Assembly (NCBI RefSeq): GCF_017993425.1
Contig: NZ_JAGOMQ010000015.1
Location: forward strand, 1 to 64,000
Origin: Amaricoccus sp.
GTDB lineage: Bacteria > Pseudomonadota > Alphaproteobacteria > Rhodobacterales > Rhodobacteraceae
Reading direction: 5' to 3'
Length of the DNA stretch: 64,000 nucleotides
The notes under the pieces are model-generated. The model was not told where the DNA came from, searched no databases, and saw only the letters and a list, made by a program, of their open reading frames with translations. A program made the translations under genes and the position numbers. Each line of letters opens with the position of its first letter. Position 1 is the first letter of the stretch. Below are positions 47,301 through 55,846 of the stretch, one piece after another.

Positions 47301-47831
47301 GGGGCCGAGGATCGGGCGCATGCCCCTGCCGCCGCCGCCCCAGGAGGCCTTGAGCATGAAGGGATAGCCGACGGCCTCGGCCATGCGGCGGACCTCGGCC
47401 ATGTCGTCGGGCAGGACGTCGGTCGCGGGGATCACCGGCACGCCGGCCTCGATCGCCACCCTGCGGGCGGAGGCCTTGTCGCCGAGCATCCGCATGGTGG
47501 CCGAGGTCGGGCCGATAAAGGTGATGTCGTTGGCCTCACAGGCCTCGACCAGCTCGGGGTTCTCGGAGAGCAGGCCGTAGCCCGGGTGGATCGCGTCCGC
47601 GCCGGACATCTTCGCCACGCGGATGATCTCGGGGATCGAGAGATAGGCGGCGACCGGGCCGAGGCCCTCGCCGATGCGGTAGGCCTCGTCCGCCTTGAAG
47701 CGGTGCAGCGAGAGCTTGTCCTCCTCGGCGAACACCGCCACCGTGCGCTTGCCGAGCTCGTTCGCCGCCCGCATCACGCGGATCGCGATCTCGCCGCGGT
47801 TGGCCACCAGGATCTTCTTGAAGGTCGGCAT
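44382..47831 (-). CDS. pyc: Pyruvate carboxylase
   Basis: The 1149 residues have the full pyruvate carboxylase layout. A biotin carboxylase ATP-grasp part starts FKKILVANRGEIAIRVMRAANELG. The carboxyltransferase TIM barrel is next (TDTTMRDGHQSLLATRMRSYDM, with metal-binding HTHDTSG). The biotin domain ends the protein, with the biotinyl Lys in IEAMKMETG. It makes oxaloacetate from pyruvate and bicarbonate. Length is normal. The 44228-44381 gap holds no gene. Confidence 0.96.
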   Translation of the reverse strand: MPTFKKILVANRGEIAIRVMRAANELGKRTVAVFAEEDKLSLHRFKADEAYRIGEGLGPVAAYLSIPEIIRVAKMSGADAIHPGYGLLSENPELVEACEANDITFIGPTSATMRMLGDKASARRVAIEAGVPVIPATDVLPDDMAEVRRMAEAVGYPFMLKASWGGGGRGMRPILGPDELEEKVLEGRREAVAAFGNGEGYLEKMIVNARHVEVQILGDKMGTIYHLWERDCSVQRRNQKVVERAPAPYLSQEQREYVCGLALRIARAANYECAGTVEFLMDRDSGDFYFIEVNPRIQVEHTVTEEVTGIDIVRAQILIEEGATIAEATGMASQADITLHGNAIQCRITTEDPQNNFIPDYGRITAYRGATGMGIRLDGGTAYSGAVITRYYDSLLEKVTAWAPTPEAAVARLDRALREFRIRGVSTNIAFVENLLKHPSFLDYSYTTKFIDTTPELFRFEKRRDRATRILNYIADITVNGHPETAGRPKPPAQARAPKPPVVPVEAPPEGTRQLLDAHGPKAVADWMLAQERLLITDTTMRDGHQSLLATRMRSYDMIRIAPAYAHMLPQLFSVECWGGATFDVAYRFLQECPWQRLRDLRKAMPNLMTQMLLRASNGVGYTNYPDNVVEAFVGQAASSGVDVFRVFDSLNWVENMRVAMDAVVAADKVCEAAICYTGDLYDPDRSKYDLKYYVAMASELRDAGAHVLGLKDMAGLLKPAAAYALVKALKEEVGLPVHFHTHDTSGIAGASILAAARAGVDAVDAAMDAFSGGTSQPCLGSIVEALKHGDRDTGLDMGAIRTISDYWEAVRTQYAAFEAGLKAPASEVYLHEMPGGQFTNLKAQARSMGLEERWHEVAAMYAEVNRMFGDIVKVTPSSKVVGDMALMMVAQGLTRAQVEDPEVEVAFPESVVDMMKGNLGQPPGGWPEALQKKVLKGEPASTERPGAVMPPADLGALRAKLKAEVPETAFDDEDFCGYLMYPKVFVDYATRHAEYGPVRTLPTPVYFYGMEPGDEIAAEIDPGKTLEIRLQTVGETNEDGEVRVFFELNGQPRTARVPNRKAQASAPKRPKAEPGAPGQVAAPMPGVIASVGVTQGQEVRAGDLLVTIEAMKMETGLYAERGGTVKALHVQPGSQVDAKDLLVELALA

Positions 47832-48086
47832 GAGGCAGCCCTTGCGCTGGCGCCCGGGAGAGAGGCGCGACGGCCGGAATCCCTATCCCACCCTCGGACG
47901 ACAGACAATCTGCCCCGCCCTCCGCGGGGCGCCGCTCCGGCGATCGCCGCTTTGCTGGGCGCCGGCGCCCAGGGATCGCGCAGCCGGCTTCCGTCTTGTT
48001 TTCCGGGGCGGCGGCGCCCATCTCGACGCTACCGGGTCGCCTATCCGAGGGGCCCGCGCCGAAGTCGCTTCACGAGGACTTGCGCG

Positions 48087-48506
48087 ATGACGAAAATGAC
48101 CTTCGCCTCGCACCCTTATCTTCTTGGGTTCGAGCAGCTGGACCGGCTGGTGGAACGCAGCGCGAAGTCCGGGGCCGAGGGCTACCCGCCCTGCAACATC
48201 GAGCAGACCTCCGACGCCTCCTACCGCATCACCCTCGCGGTCGCGGGCTTCGCCGAGGACGACCTCGCGGTGACGCTGGAATCCAACCAGCTCGTGGTGC
48301 GCGGCCGCCAGCGCGACGACGCGGAGGGCCGCGTCTTCCTGCACCGCGGCATCGCCGCCCGGCAGTTCCAGCGCAGCTTCGTGCTGGCCGACGGCGTCGA
48401 GGTGAGCGGCGCGTCGCTCGAGAACGGGCTCCTGCACATCGACCTCGAGCGCGCCGCGCCCGAGACGGTGGTCCGCACCATCGGCATCACCCGCAAGAGC
48501 CGCTAG
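48087..48506 (+). CDS. Small heat-shock protein (Hsp20/IbpA type)
   Basis: The 139 residues have the alpha-crystallin domain (YPPCNIEQTSDASYRITLAVAGFAEDDLAVTLESNQLVVRGRQ… FLHRGIAARQFQRSFVLADGVEVSGASLENGLLHIDLER). The N-terminus (FASHPYLLGFEQLDRLVERSAKSG) matches alphaproteobacterial IbpA. It is an ATP-independent holdase. The ATG at 48087 gives this conserved start. The DUF1150 gene follows 19 bp later, a common pairing. The 47832-48086 gap is the divergent promoter region with pyc. Confidence 0.93.
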   Translation: MTKMTFASHPYLLGFEQLDRLVERSAKSGAEGYPPCNIEQTSDASYRITLAVAGFAEDDLAVTLESNQLVVRGRQRDDAEGRVFLHRGIAARQFQRSFVLADGVEVSGASLENGLLHIDLERAAPETVVRTIGITRKSR

Positions 48507-48525
48507 AAACCAAGGAGGCAGAGAC

Positions 48526-48753
48526 ATGACCGATTTCCCCAGCTTCTCCGCCGAGGCCGGCAAGCGCATCGTCTACGTGCGCGAGGTGAAGACCGCCGAC
48601 CTGCCCGAGGAGATCCGCGCCAAGACCGCCGGGCTCGACCACCTCTACGCCATCCACGCCGAGGGCGGCGAGGTGCTGGCGCTGGTCCCCGACCGCGCCC
48701 AGGCCTTCGTGGTCGCCCGCCAGAACGAGATGTCGCCCGTCAGCGTCCACTGA
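48526..48753 (+). CDS. DUF1150 family protein
   Basis: The 75 residues include the characteristic RIVYVREVKTADLPEEIRAKTAGLDHLYAIHAEGGEVLALVPDRAQAFVVARQNEMSPVSVH. It is a small conserved alphaproteobacterial family of unknown function, almost always next to hsp20. The ATG follows AAGGAGGCAGAGAC, a strong ribosome site. It is probably co-induced with the heat-shock gene. Confidence 0.9.
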   Translation: MTDFPSFSAEAGKRIVYVREVKTADLPEEIRAKTAGLDHLYAIHAEGGEVLALVPDRAQAFVVARQNEMSPVSVH

Positions 48754-49034
48754 CGGCGGCGAGGGCGGCCGGCTCGACCGCGACCGGCACGGTTGCGGCG
48801 GCGCCGGCCGAGCAGCGCCACCGCGGTCGCGCAGTCGACCGCGCGGCCGCCCCGCTCCCCCACCAGCCCGTTGCAGCCGGCGGCCACCGCCACGACGCCG
48901 AGCTGCGCCGCGGCGATGCCGCCCATGGCGGTGAGACCGATCGCGAGCCCCGCGCCGGCGCCGAGCGACGGCAGGACCTGTGGCAGCACCGCCAGGTAGA
49001 AGACGAGGTTGTAGGGGCTCGACAGCCCGACCAT
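48754..49034 (-). pseudogene. LysE-family exporter remnant (truncated, frameshifted)
   Basis: The minus strand reads GLSSPYNLVFYLAVLPQVLPSLGAGAGLAIGLTAMGGIAAAQLGVV, which resembles the central NP-containing helix and the next helix of LysE transporters. The start region is missing. After a putative frameshift the other frame ends in AAAATVPVAVEPAALAAVSGR. It lies between the DUF1150 and trxB genes. The rest of 49035-49347 has no gene. A hairpin CCCCGGCTTGAGCCGGGG near 49293-49310 may be a terminator. Confidence 0.45.
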
Positions 49035-49347
49035 GAGCCCCGCGGCGGCGTCCCTCCGGTGCGCCGGTCAACGACGCGACCTCCGTCGCCGAGGCTCGTC
49101 GCCGCCGCCCGTCGCGAGCTTGCGCGAAAGCCGGCGCGACCAAGCCGCACTCGGAATTTTTCTGCGTAGAATCAATTCTTTGACATCTGTCAACGCGTGG
49201 ACAGATGCGCCCCGGTCCGCGTTCCCCCCGCTGCGTCGAGACGCTGCCGAGAGACCCGCGCCGAACACCGCGCCCCCGGGCGGCGCACAGCTTCCCCGGC
49301 TTGAGCCGGGGATCGAGAAGGGCCAGCCCGAGGGGCCGGATCTCGCG

Positions 49348-50968
<1,621 letters not shown>

Positions 50969-50998
<30 letters not shown>

Positions 50999-51184
50999 CC
51001 GCGGGTACGTGCGGGTTCCGCCGCCCGTGGCGTACGAGGCCCCCGCGCACGGGACTGACCCCTTCCAGAACGCCCGAACGGTGCTGGTCTGGCCCTACGG
51101 GACCCGCGCGCACGGGACTGACCTCTGCCACCGTGGACGGATCACGGTCCGTCCAGTTACGAGGCCCGTGCATGGGGACTAACC
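50969..51184. repeat. Four degenerate ~28-bp direct repeats with 32-35-bp spacers
   Basis: Units lie at 50969-51000 (longer GC run), 51033-51060, 51096-51123 and 51158-51184. Each starts TAYG and ends GGGACTGACC or GGGACTAACC, with a short CCCG…CGGG dyad in the middle. Spacers are 32, 35 and 34 bp and do not resemble each other. The first unit overlaps the lrp 3' end. The geometry is CRISPR-like but the units are not identical and no cas gene is present. Confidence 0.6.
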
Positions 51185-51208
51185 GGGGCGGCCCCCGGGC
51201 GGGCCCGC

Positions 51209-51910
51209 TCAGCCCGCCCGGGGGCCGATGGTCACGTCGAGCGGCGCGAGGCCGTCAACGGTGGCGACGAGGCGGTCGCCGGTGACGACCGGACCCACCC
51301 CGTGCGGGGTGCCGGTCAGGACGAGGTCGCCGGGGCGGAGCTCGAAGTATTCCGACAGGCGCGCGACGATCTCCGGCAGCTTCCAGATCAGCAGCGACAG
51401 GTCGCTCTCCTGCCGCGTCTCGCCGTTGACCGTCAGGCGGATGCAGCCCGAGGTCTTCGACCCGGAAACGGCGGCGGGGGTAATGGCGCCGATCGGGCAG
51501 GACTGGTCGAAGGACTTGGCGATCTCCCAGGGCTTGCCGCCGCCCTGGATGTCGCGGCGGGTCATGTCGAGGGCGACGGCGTAGCCCCAGACATGGTCGA
51601 GGGCGGTCGCCTCCGGGATGTTCCGCCCGCCCTTGCCGATGGCGAGGACCAGCTCCACCTCGTGGTGCAGCTCGCCGGTGATCGTCGGATAGGCGATGGT
51701 CTCGCCCGAGGCGACCACGGCGTCGGCCGGCTTCTGGAAGAAGATCGGCGGGTTCCGCTCGAGGGTTCCCCCCATCTCCTCGACGTGCGCGGCGTAGTTG
51801 CGGCCGACGCAGTAGATACGCCGGACCGGCCAGCGCCCGGCGGTCCCTGCCACGGCGACGGAAGGCCGCGGCCCGGGCGCGATGACATAGCCGGCTTCGC
51901 TCATGCTCAT
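51209..51910 (-). CDS. Fumarylacetoacetate hydrolase-family protein
   Basis: The 233 residues are a single FAH domain: IYCVGRNYAAHVEEMGGTLERNPPIFFQKPADAVV, then the metal ligands in LHHEVELVLAIGKGG and GYAVALDMTRRDIQ. The C-terminal GDLVLTGTPHGVGPV is typical. Length and IFFQKP resemble fumarylpyruvate hydrolases of aromatic degradation, but the substrate is not certain. The first of two close ATGs (51910) follows GGGAGA; the second is at 51904. It stands alone. Confidence 0.88.
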   Translation of the reverse strand: MSMSEAGYVIAPGPRPSVAVAGTAGRWPVRRIYCVGRNYAAHVEEMGGTLERNPPIFFQKPADAVVASGETIAYPTITGELHHEVELVLAIGKGGRNIPEATALDHVWGYAVALDMTRRDIQGGGKPWEIAKSFDQSCPIGAITPAAVSGSKTSGCIRLTVNGETRQESDLSLLIWKLPEIVARLSEYFELRPGDLVLTGTPHGVGPVVTGDRLVATVDGLAPLDVTIGPRAG

Positions 51911-52038
51911 TCTCCCTGACCGCTGCGCGTCGCCACGCCTGCGCCGGCGCGACCGCCTCCGCGCTAGCACGCATTCGCCGACGCCGGAAGCGCGCGCCGC
52001 CTCCCGGCTGAAGATGGCGACGCCGGTTCGGAAAGCCC

Positions 52039-52066
52039 TTGTCACCGGCGCCGAAGTCGCTATACA
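52039..52066 (+). promoter_or_regulatory. Promoter of tRNA-Gly
   Basis: A -35 TTGTCA (52039-52044) and a -10 TATACA (52061-52066) are separated by 16 bp. The tRNA starts 12 bp after the -10. Confidence 0.55.
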
Positions 52067-52077
52067 GCGCCCCGGAC

Positions 52078-52152
52078 GCGGGCGTAGCTCAGGGGTAGAG
52101 CACAACCTTGCCAAGGTTGGGGTCGAGGGTTCGAATCCCTTCGCCCGCTCCA
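52078..52152 (+). tRNA. tRNA-Gly (anticodon GCC), likely attachment site
   Basis: The acceptor GCGGGCG pairs with CGCCCGC (52142-52148). The anticodon stem CAACC/GGTTG encloses TTGCCAA with anticodon GCC. CCA is encoded at 52150-52152. An integrase gene begins 150 bp downstream, so the 3' half is probably the attL core of the island. The matching attR lies beyond the window. Confidence 0.95.
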
Positions 52153-52251
52153 ATAATCGGTATATTTTTGCGGAAACGCGCGGAAAAGCTCAGCGAAAGC
52201 AAGGGCTTAACCCCGCCGCGCGTTTGCTGCTTGCTCTTGGCCTCAATTTAT

Positions 52252-52287
52252 GGGCAACATTTCGGGCAACTTTTTGGGCAACATTGC
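52252..52287. repeat. Three 12-bp tandem repeats (GGGCAACWTTNN) before the integrase
   Basis: GGGCAACATT starts at 52252 and 52276 and GGGCAACTTT at 52264, exactly 12 bp apart, ending 15 bp before the integrase ATG. Such phased sites suit arm-type integrase, excisionase or repressor binding. They are too short and regular to be coding, although an open frame crosses them. Confidence 0.6.
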
Positions 52288-52302
52288 CCAGGGGAAACCG
52301 GG

Positions 52303-53619
52303 ATGAAATCGGACAAGGCCGGCAATCTACTGACTCGCGGCGGGCGCTTTTTCTACGTCAAGCGGGTCCCGCGCCGCTTCGAGCATTTGGACCCGCGGCG
52401 GCCGGTTCGGATGGCGCTGCACACCGATTCCGAGGCCGAGGCCCGCGCCAAAATCCCGGCGGTCGAGGCCGGGCTCTGGGCCTATTGGGAAGCCCTGGCC
52501 GCCGGCAACTCGGGCGAGGCGGCCGCGCGGCATTGCGCCACGGTCGCGCTCGCCGAGGCTCGCGGCTTTACCTATCGCCCGGCGGCCGACATTCACGCCG
52601 GGGCTTTCGAGGCGCTGATCGCACGGGTCACGGCCTTGATCGAGGCGACCGCCAATCAGGCCGCGCCGATCCTGCCCGAAGCCGACGCGCTGCTCGGGCT
52701 GCTCCCGGCCCCGCGCCCGCGCTGGTCCGATGTCCTGGCGGATTTCTTTGCGTTGACCCGCGACCGACTCAAGGGCAAGGCCCCCGATCAGGTCAAGCGA
52801 TGGGAGGACCCGCGCAAGCTGACCGTCGATAACATGGTCGCGGTGATGGGCGACAAGCCGATCGACGCGATCGACCGCGCCGATGCCCTCGCCTTCCGCA
52901 AATGGTGGGCTGATCGGGTCGAGGCCGGGCACGACGCGAACACGGCAAACAAGCAATTCGGCTTCGCGTCCGACATTTTCTCGACGGTCAACGAGTTGCG
53001 GCAATACGGGCTCACCAACCCGTTCGGCGGCCTGCGGCTGTCCGAGATCAAGGGCGGTAAGGACAAGCGCGAGCCGATCCCGACCGACTTCATTCGCGAG
53101 ACGATCCTCGCGCCGGGCGCGCTCGACGGGCTCAACCCCGAGGCCCGCGATATCCTGCTCGCGATGGTCAACACCGGGGCCGGCCCTGGGGAAATCATCG
53201 GCCTAGAGCGCGCGGACTTCGAGCTCGACCACGAATTCCCGCATATCAAGGTCCGGCCCAATGACACCCGGACCCTCAAGACCGCGCACGGCCTGCGCGC
53301 CCGCGACATTCCGGCCCTCGGGGTCTCGCTCGACGCCCTGAAACGCTTGCAGGCGGCCGGCGGCTGCTCGCGCTACCGCGGCAAATCCTCGGGCTGGTCG
53401 GCCGCGGTTGTGAAATACATGCGCGCCAACGGCCTGTTGCAGAATGATCGGCAGGTCCCCTATTCGCTGCGGCATTCCTTCGAGGACCGACTCCTCGACG
53501 CGGAAACCGACGAACGGATTCGGGCCGACCTGATGGGTCACAAATACGACCGGCCGAAATACGGCGCGGGCGGCCGACTCGCGCGGGTCACGGCCGACAT
53601 TGCAAAGATCGCGCTATGA
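52303..53619 (+). CDS. Tyrosine recombinase (integrase), first catalytic Arg altered
   Basis: The 438 residues start YVKRVPRRFEHLDPRRPVRMALHTDSEAEARAKI (DUF6538-like N-terminus, recalled, not searched). The phage integrase fold follows. Seen motifs are YSLRHSF (R390, H391), MGHKYDRPKYG (H413, Tyr420 nucleophile), and NTGAGPGEIIGL, where related integrases carry NTGARPSEI. Residue 294 is thus Gly instead of the usual first catalytic Arg. The ATG at 52303 follows AGGGGAAACCGGG. A longer frame starts inside the tRNA and is unlikely. It should integrate the element at tRNA-Gly if active. Confidence 0.88.
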   Translation: MKSDKAGNLLTRGGRFFYVKRVPRRFEHLDPRRPVRMALHTDSEAEARAKIPAVEAGLWAYWEALAAGNSGEAAARHCATVALAEARGFTYRPAADIHAGAFEALIARVTALIEATANQAAPILPEADALLGLLPAPRPRWSDVLADFFALTRDRLKGKAPDQVKRWEDPRKLTVDNMVAVMGDKPIDAIDRADALAFRKWWADRVEAGHDANTANKQFGFASDIFSTVNELRQYGLTNPFGGLRLSEIKGGKDKREPIPTDFIRETILAPGALDGLNPEARDILLAMVNTGAGPGEIIGLERADFELDHEFPHIKVRPNDTRTLKTAHGLRARDIPALGVSLDALKRLQAAGGCSRYRGKSSGWSAAVVKYMRANGLLQNDRQVPYSLRHSFEDRLLDAETDERIRADLMGHKYDRPKYGAGGRLARVTADIAKIAL

Positions 53620-53879
53620 CCGCCGGCGATCCCTTCGCGCTGGTCCGCCCGAAGCGCGCCCGTCCGGCGGCCGCGGTCGCCGGCGAGGTCCCGCTCGACC
53701 ACCTGATCGGATGCCGCGATTACGTCGCCCGCCTGATCGCGGGCGGCCGCCCCGAGGCGCTGCCGATCTTCGAGCGGATCGAGGCCGAGATCGCCGTGCG
53801 CGAGCGCAAGGCGGACGCGCTGGCGCGCGCCCTGGCGATCGCCGCCGCGGCCGAGGTCAAGGCCGGCCGGAAGGCTTAA
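53616..53879 (+). CDS. Small island protein, paralogue of 56278-56502
   Basis: The 87 residues contain VPLDHLIGCRDYVARLIAGGRPEALPIFERIEAEIAVRE, shared almost motif for motif with the 74-residue product of the minus-strand gene at 56278. It is probably helical, ending in an Ala/Lys-rich tail. No known family is recognised. The ATG overlaps the integrase stop (ATGA), so it is coupled to the integrase. A role in integration control is possible but speculative. Confidence 0.7.
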   Translation: MTAGDPFALVRPKRARPAAAVAGEVPLDHLIGCRDYVARLIAGGRPEALPIFERIEAEIAVRERKADALARALAIAAAAEVKAGRKA

Positions 53880-53906
53880 CGTCGCGCGCTGACCCGCTCT
53901 TACGAT

Positions 53907-53936
53907 TTGCAAACTCGCCGATGGCAAGCCTATGAT
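53907..53936 (+). promoter_or_regulatory. Candidate promoter for the PIN-gene pair
   Basis: TTGCAA (53907-53912) and TATGAT (53931-53936) are separated by 18 bp, 38 bp before the ATG at 53975. It would give the two-gene unit 53975-55173 its own transcription. Confidence 0.45.
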
Positions 53937-53974
53937 GCCTTCGCGTCAGGCGAGGCCCAGGGGACGGAATTGCG

Positions 53975-54718
53975 ATGGCGACGCCGGATCAGATTCCAAG
54001 CGATCTCACCCTCGAAATCGGCGCTGACCTCGCGCCGGATCAGTTTCTCGCGTTGACCCGCGCATTCTTCGGTTATCTCGCCGAGGTCGCCGAGGTCGCG
54101 ACCGACAAACCCCCGCGCTGGACCGTGCAAGTTCACCACGGAAGCGCCCTGATCTCGCTGGTCCCGCCGCCTTCCGCCCCGCCGGCCGTGCTGCACGCGA
54201 TCTATGCGCGGGCCGCCGAGGGCGCGGAAGCCCTGGCGGCGGGCGATATCGAAGGCGCTGCGGTCCCCGAGGCGGCGATGAAGCATCTCAAAGTCATGTC
54301 CGAGATGAGCGAGGGCGGGCGGACCGCGCCGACCCCAATCCGACTTTGGATCGAACGCCGCCCGGTTGCCGTGACCCCCGAGATCGCGCACACGATCCGC
54401 GAGGACTGGCGGATCGCTTATCAGGATTTCGGCACTGCGGAGGGCCGGCTGCAAGCGATCGAGGACGCGCCGGGCTCGCTGCGGTTTCGGTTGCGCGACG
54501 AAGCCCTCGGGCTGACCTTGAAATGTTACTTCCCGGAGGGACTATTGCCGGACGTTTTCTCGAGTTTTCGGCGGCGCGTAGAGGTCGCCGGGATGATCGA
54601 ATATCGTCGGGATGGAACGCCAATCAGCATAAGCGCCGGGTCGATCGAGGTCCTTCCCGACGACGCTGATTTGCCGACCCCGGCGGACGTGCGCGGCATT
54701 CTTCGGGCGGTTGGATGA
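53975..54718 (+). CDS. Unknown protein coupled to a PIN-domain gene
   Basis: The 247 residues start MATPDQIPSDLTLEIGADLAPDQFLALTRAFFGYLAEVAEVATDKPPRWTVQVHHGSALISLVPPP. They look like a mixed alpha/beta protein with a WIERRPV…LWIE region and a beta-rich C-terminus. No HTH or AbrB-type DNA-binding fold of classical antitoxins is visible. The stop overlaps the PIN gene start (ATGA), so it may be the antidote or partner. I do not recognise the family. A promoter-like sequence precedes it. Confidence 0.65.
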   Translation: MATPDQIPSDLTLEIGADLAPDQFLALTRAFFGYLAEVAEVATDKPPRWTVQVHHGSALISLVPPPSAPPAVLHAIYARAAEGAEALAAGDIEGAAVPEAAMKHLKVMSEMSEGGRTAPTPIRLWIERRPVAVTPEIAHTIREDWRIAYQDFGTAEGRLQAIEDAPGSLRFRLRDEALGLTLKCYFPEGLLPDVFSSFRRRVEVAGMIEYRRDGTPISISAGSIEVLPDDADLPTPADVRGILRAVG

Positions 54719-55173
54719 AGCCGACGCTGGTCTATTGGGATAGCGACGCCTTTCTAGGCCACCTGCAAGCCGAGCCCGGCAAGGTCGAATTGTGCGAGGG
54801 CACGCTGCAACGCGCCACGATGGGCGAAATCGTGATCGTTACCTCGGCCCTGGCGATCGCCGAGGTCCTTTGGCAGAAGGGCGCGCCGCGACCGGACGCG
54901 CAACGCGCGGAGATCGTTCGCCGGTTCTTCCGGCGAAGCCAATTCCGTATCCTGAACGTGACCCGGAAAACGGCGGAAGCCGCGCAAGACCTGGTCTGGT
55001 TTCACGGCATTCGGCCGAAGGATGCGATTCACGTCGCAACCGCGATCGAGGCGAAAGCCCCCGTGCTGGAAACCTTCGACGCCGGCCTGTTGGGCAAGAG
55101 TGGGTTGATTGGCTCGCCACCTCTGCTGATCCGCACCCCGGTCGCACCGCTGCAATCCCGCCTCAACCTTTAA
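54715..55173 (+). CDS. PIN-domain ribonuclease (VapC-like)
   Basis: The 152 residues have the PIN acidic residues: D9/D11 in YWDSDAF, E50 in ALAIAEVLW, D103 in RPKDAIHVATA and D122 in ETFDAGLL. The fold would cleave RNA with metal ions, as VapC toxins cut tRNA or rRNA. It is coupled by ATGA to the upstream 247-residue gene, which lies where a VapB antitoxin would normally be. A toxin or defence role is inference. No second antitoxin gene follows. Confidence 0.8.
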   Translation: MKPTLVYWDSDAFLGHLQAEPGKVELCEGTLQRATMGEIVIVTSALAIAEVLWQKGAPRPDAQRAEIVRRFFRRSQFRILNVTRKTAEAAQDLVWFHGIRPKDAIHVATAIEAKAPVLETFDAGLLGKSGLIGSPPLLIRTPVAPLQSRLNL

Positions 55174-55246
55174 CGATCCGGCAAGGGTCGGCGGGGACAC
55201 TCGCCGGCGGCCGCCGGCGCGCGGCACCTGAGAAGGGACCGAGCAA

Positions 55247-55393
55247 ATGTCGGACGCTATCGCCTGGGCGGTCTTCGCGGGCTTCATCTTCCTGTTGACC
55301 AGCTTCATTGTCCGCTGCATTCGGCGCGGCTTCCGCGAGGGCTTTCACTTTCGCGCCCCCTGGGTCCGCCGGCTTCACGGCGACCTCGACTGA
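55247..55393 (+). CDS. 48-residue single-helix membrane protein
   Basis: This short frame reads MSDAIAWAVFAGFIFLLTSF… with one membrane helix (about residues 5-24) and an Arg/His-rich tail. AGAAGGGACCGAGCAA precedes the ATG. A perfect terminator follows its stop by 25 bp, which supports its being the last gene of the plus-strand unit. No family is recognised. Small membrane proteins in phage-related islands can be holins, toxins or superinfection factors, but nothing here decides. Confidence 0.6.
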   Translation: MSDAIAWAVFAGFIFLLTSFIVRCIRRGFREGFHFRAPWVRRLHGDLD

Positions 55394-55417
55394 CCAGCGA
55401 TCGCCGGCGCGAACGGC

Positions 55418-55443
55418 AAGGGCCGCCCCGAGGGGCGGCCCTT
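55418..55443. terminator. Bidirectional terminator between convergent island units
   Basis: A perfect 12-bp stem AAGGGCCGCCCC (55418-55429) / GGGGCGGCCCTT (55432-55443) with loop GA is followed by T on the plus side and preceded by A on the other. It separates the plus-strand PIN unit from the minus-strand unit ending at 55464. Confidence 0.8.
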
Positions 55444-55463
55444 TCGCGTTTCAGGCGGGGGCG

Positions 55464-55646
55464 TCACTGATTGAGTTGCGCGGCGATGCGTGCGCCCATT
55501 GCGGCGACCTTGCGGCATTCGTCGGCGGACAGGCCCAGGTCGCGACAACGGTCGGCGATTTCGAGCAACCGCCGGCGGCTCTCCTCGATGAAGGCGCGCG
55601 CCTCGCGCGGCGAGTCCTCGATTCCCGGGATCGGCCGGTCGATCAT
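55464..55646 (-). CDS. Small helical protein (60 residues)
   Basis: The product starts MIDRPIPGIEDSPREARAFIEESRRRLLEIADRCRDLGLSADECRKVAAMGARIAAQLNQ. It is strongly amphipathic and helical, with two Cys. It is unrecognised. The ATG overlaps the stop of the upstream gene (ATGA); a longer frame upstream is in that gene. It is the last gene of a chain of coupled minus-strand genes (56708 to 55464). Confidence 0.6.
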   Translation of the reverse strand: MIDRPIPGIEDSPREARAFIEESRRRLLEIADRCRDLGLSADECRKVAAMGARIAAQLNQ

Positions 55647-55846
55647 GGCCGAAGCCTCGCGGCGACTTCGCGGGCGCTGGCGGCGAGCCCATAGGCGAAT
55701 TCCGCCCGGTCGCCGAGCCCGAGCCGGTCGAGATCGTCGCCCAGGCACCGCAAGTTGCGCTCGATCCGATGGATCGCCCTGACCTCGGCGGACCGCGGGG
55801 CGCGGTCCTGGGGCTGGCGCGCCCCGGCGAGCGCGACCACCGTCAC
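55643..55846 (-). CDS. Small helical protein (67 residues)
   Basis: The product starts MTVVALAGARQPQDRAPRSAEVRAIHRIERNLRCLGDDLDRLGLGDRAEFAYGLAASAREVAARLRP. It is mostly helical and unrecognised. ATGA overlaps join it to both neighbours. The chain suggests a small regulatory or replication accessory set of the element. Confidence 0.6.
   Translation of the reverse strand: MTVVALAGARQPQDRAPRSAEVRAIHRIERNLRCLGDDLDRLGLGDRAEFAYGLAASAREVAARLRP

Noticed and set aside
52108-52302. Starting the integrase inside the tRNA-Gly gene
   Set aside because: The frame is open, but the start would lie in the tRNA and the added residues cover the 12-bp repeats. The ATG at 52303 has a proper ribosome site.
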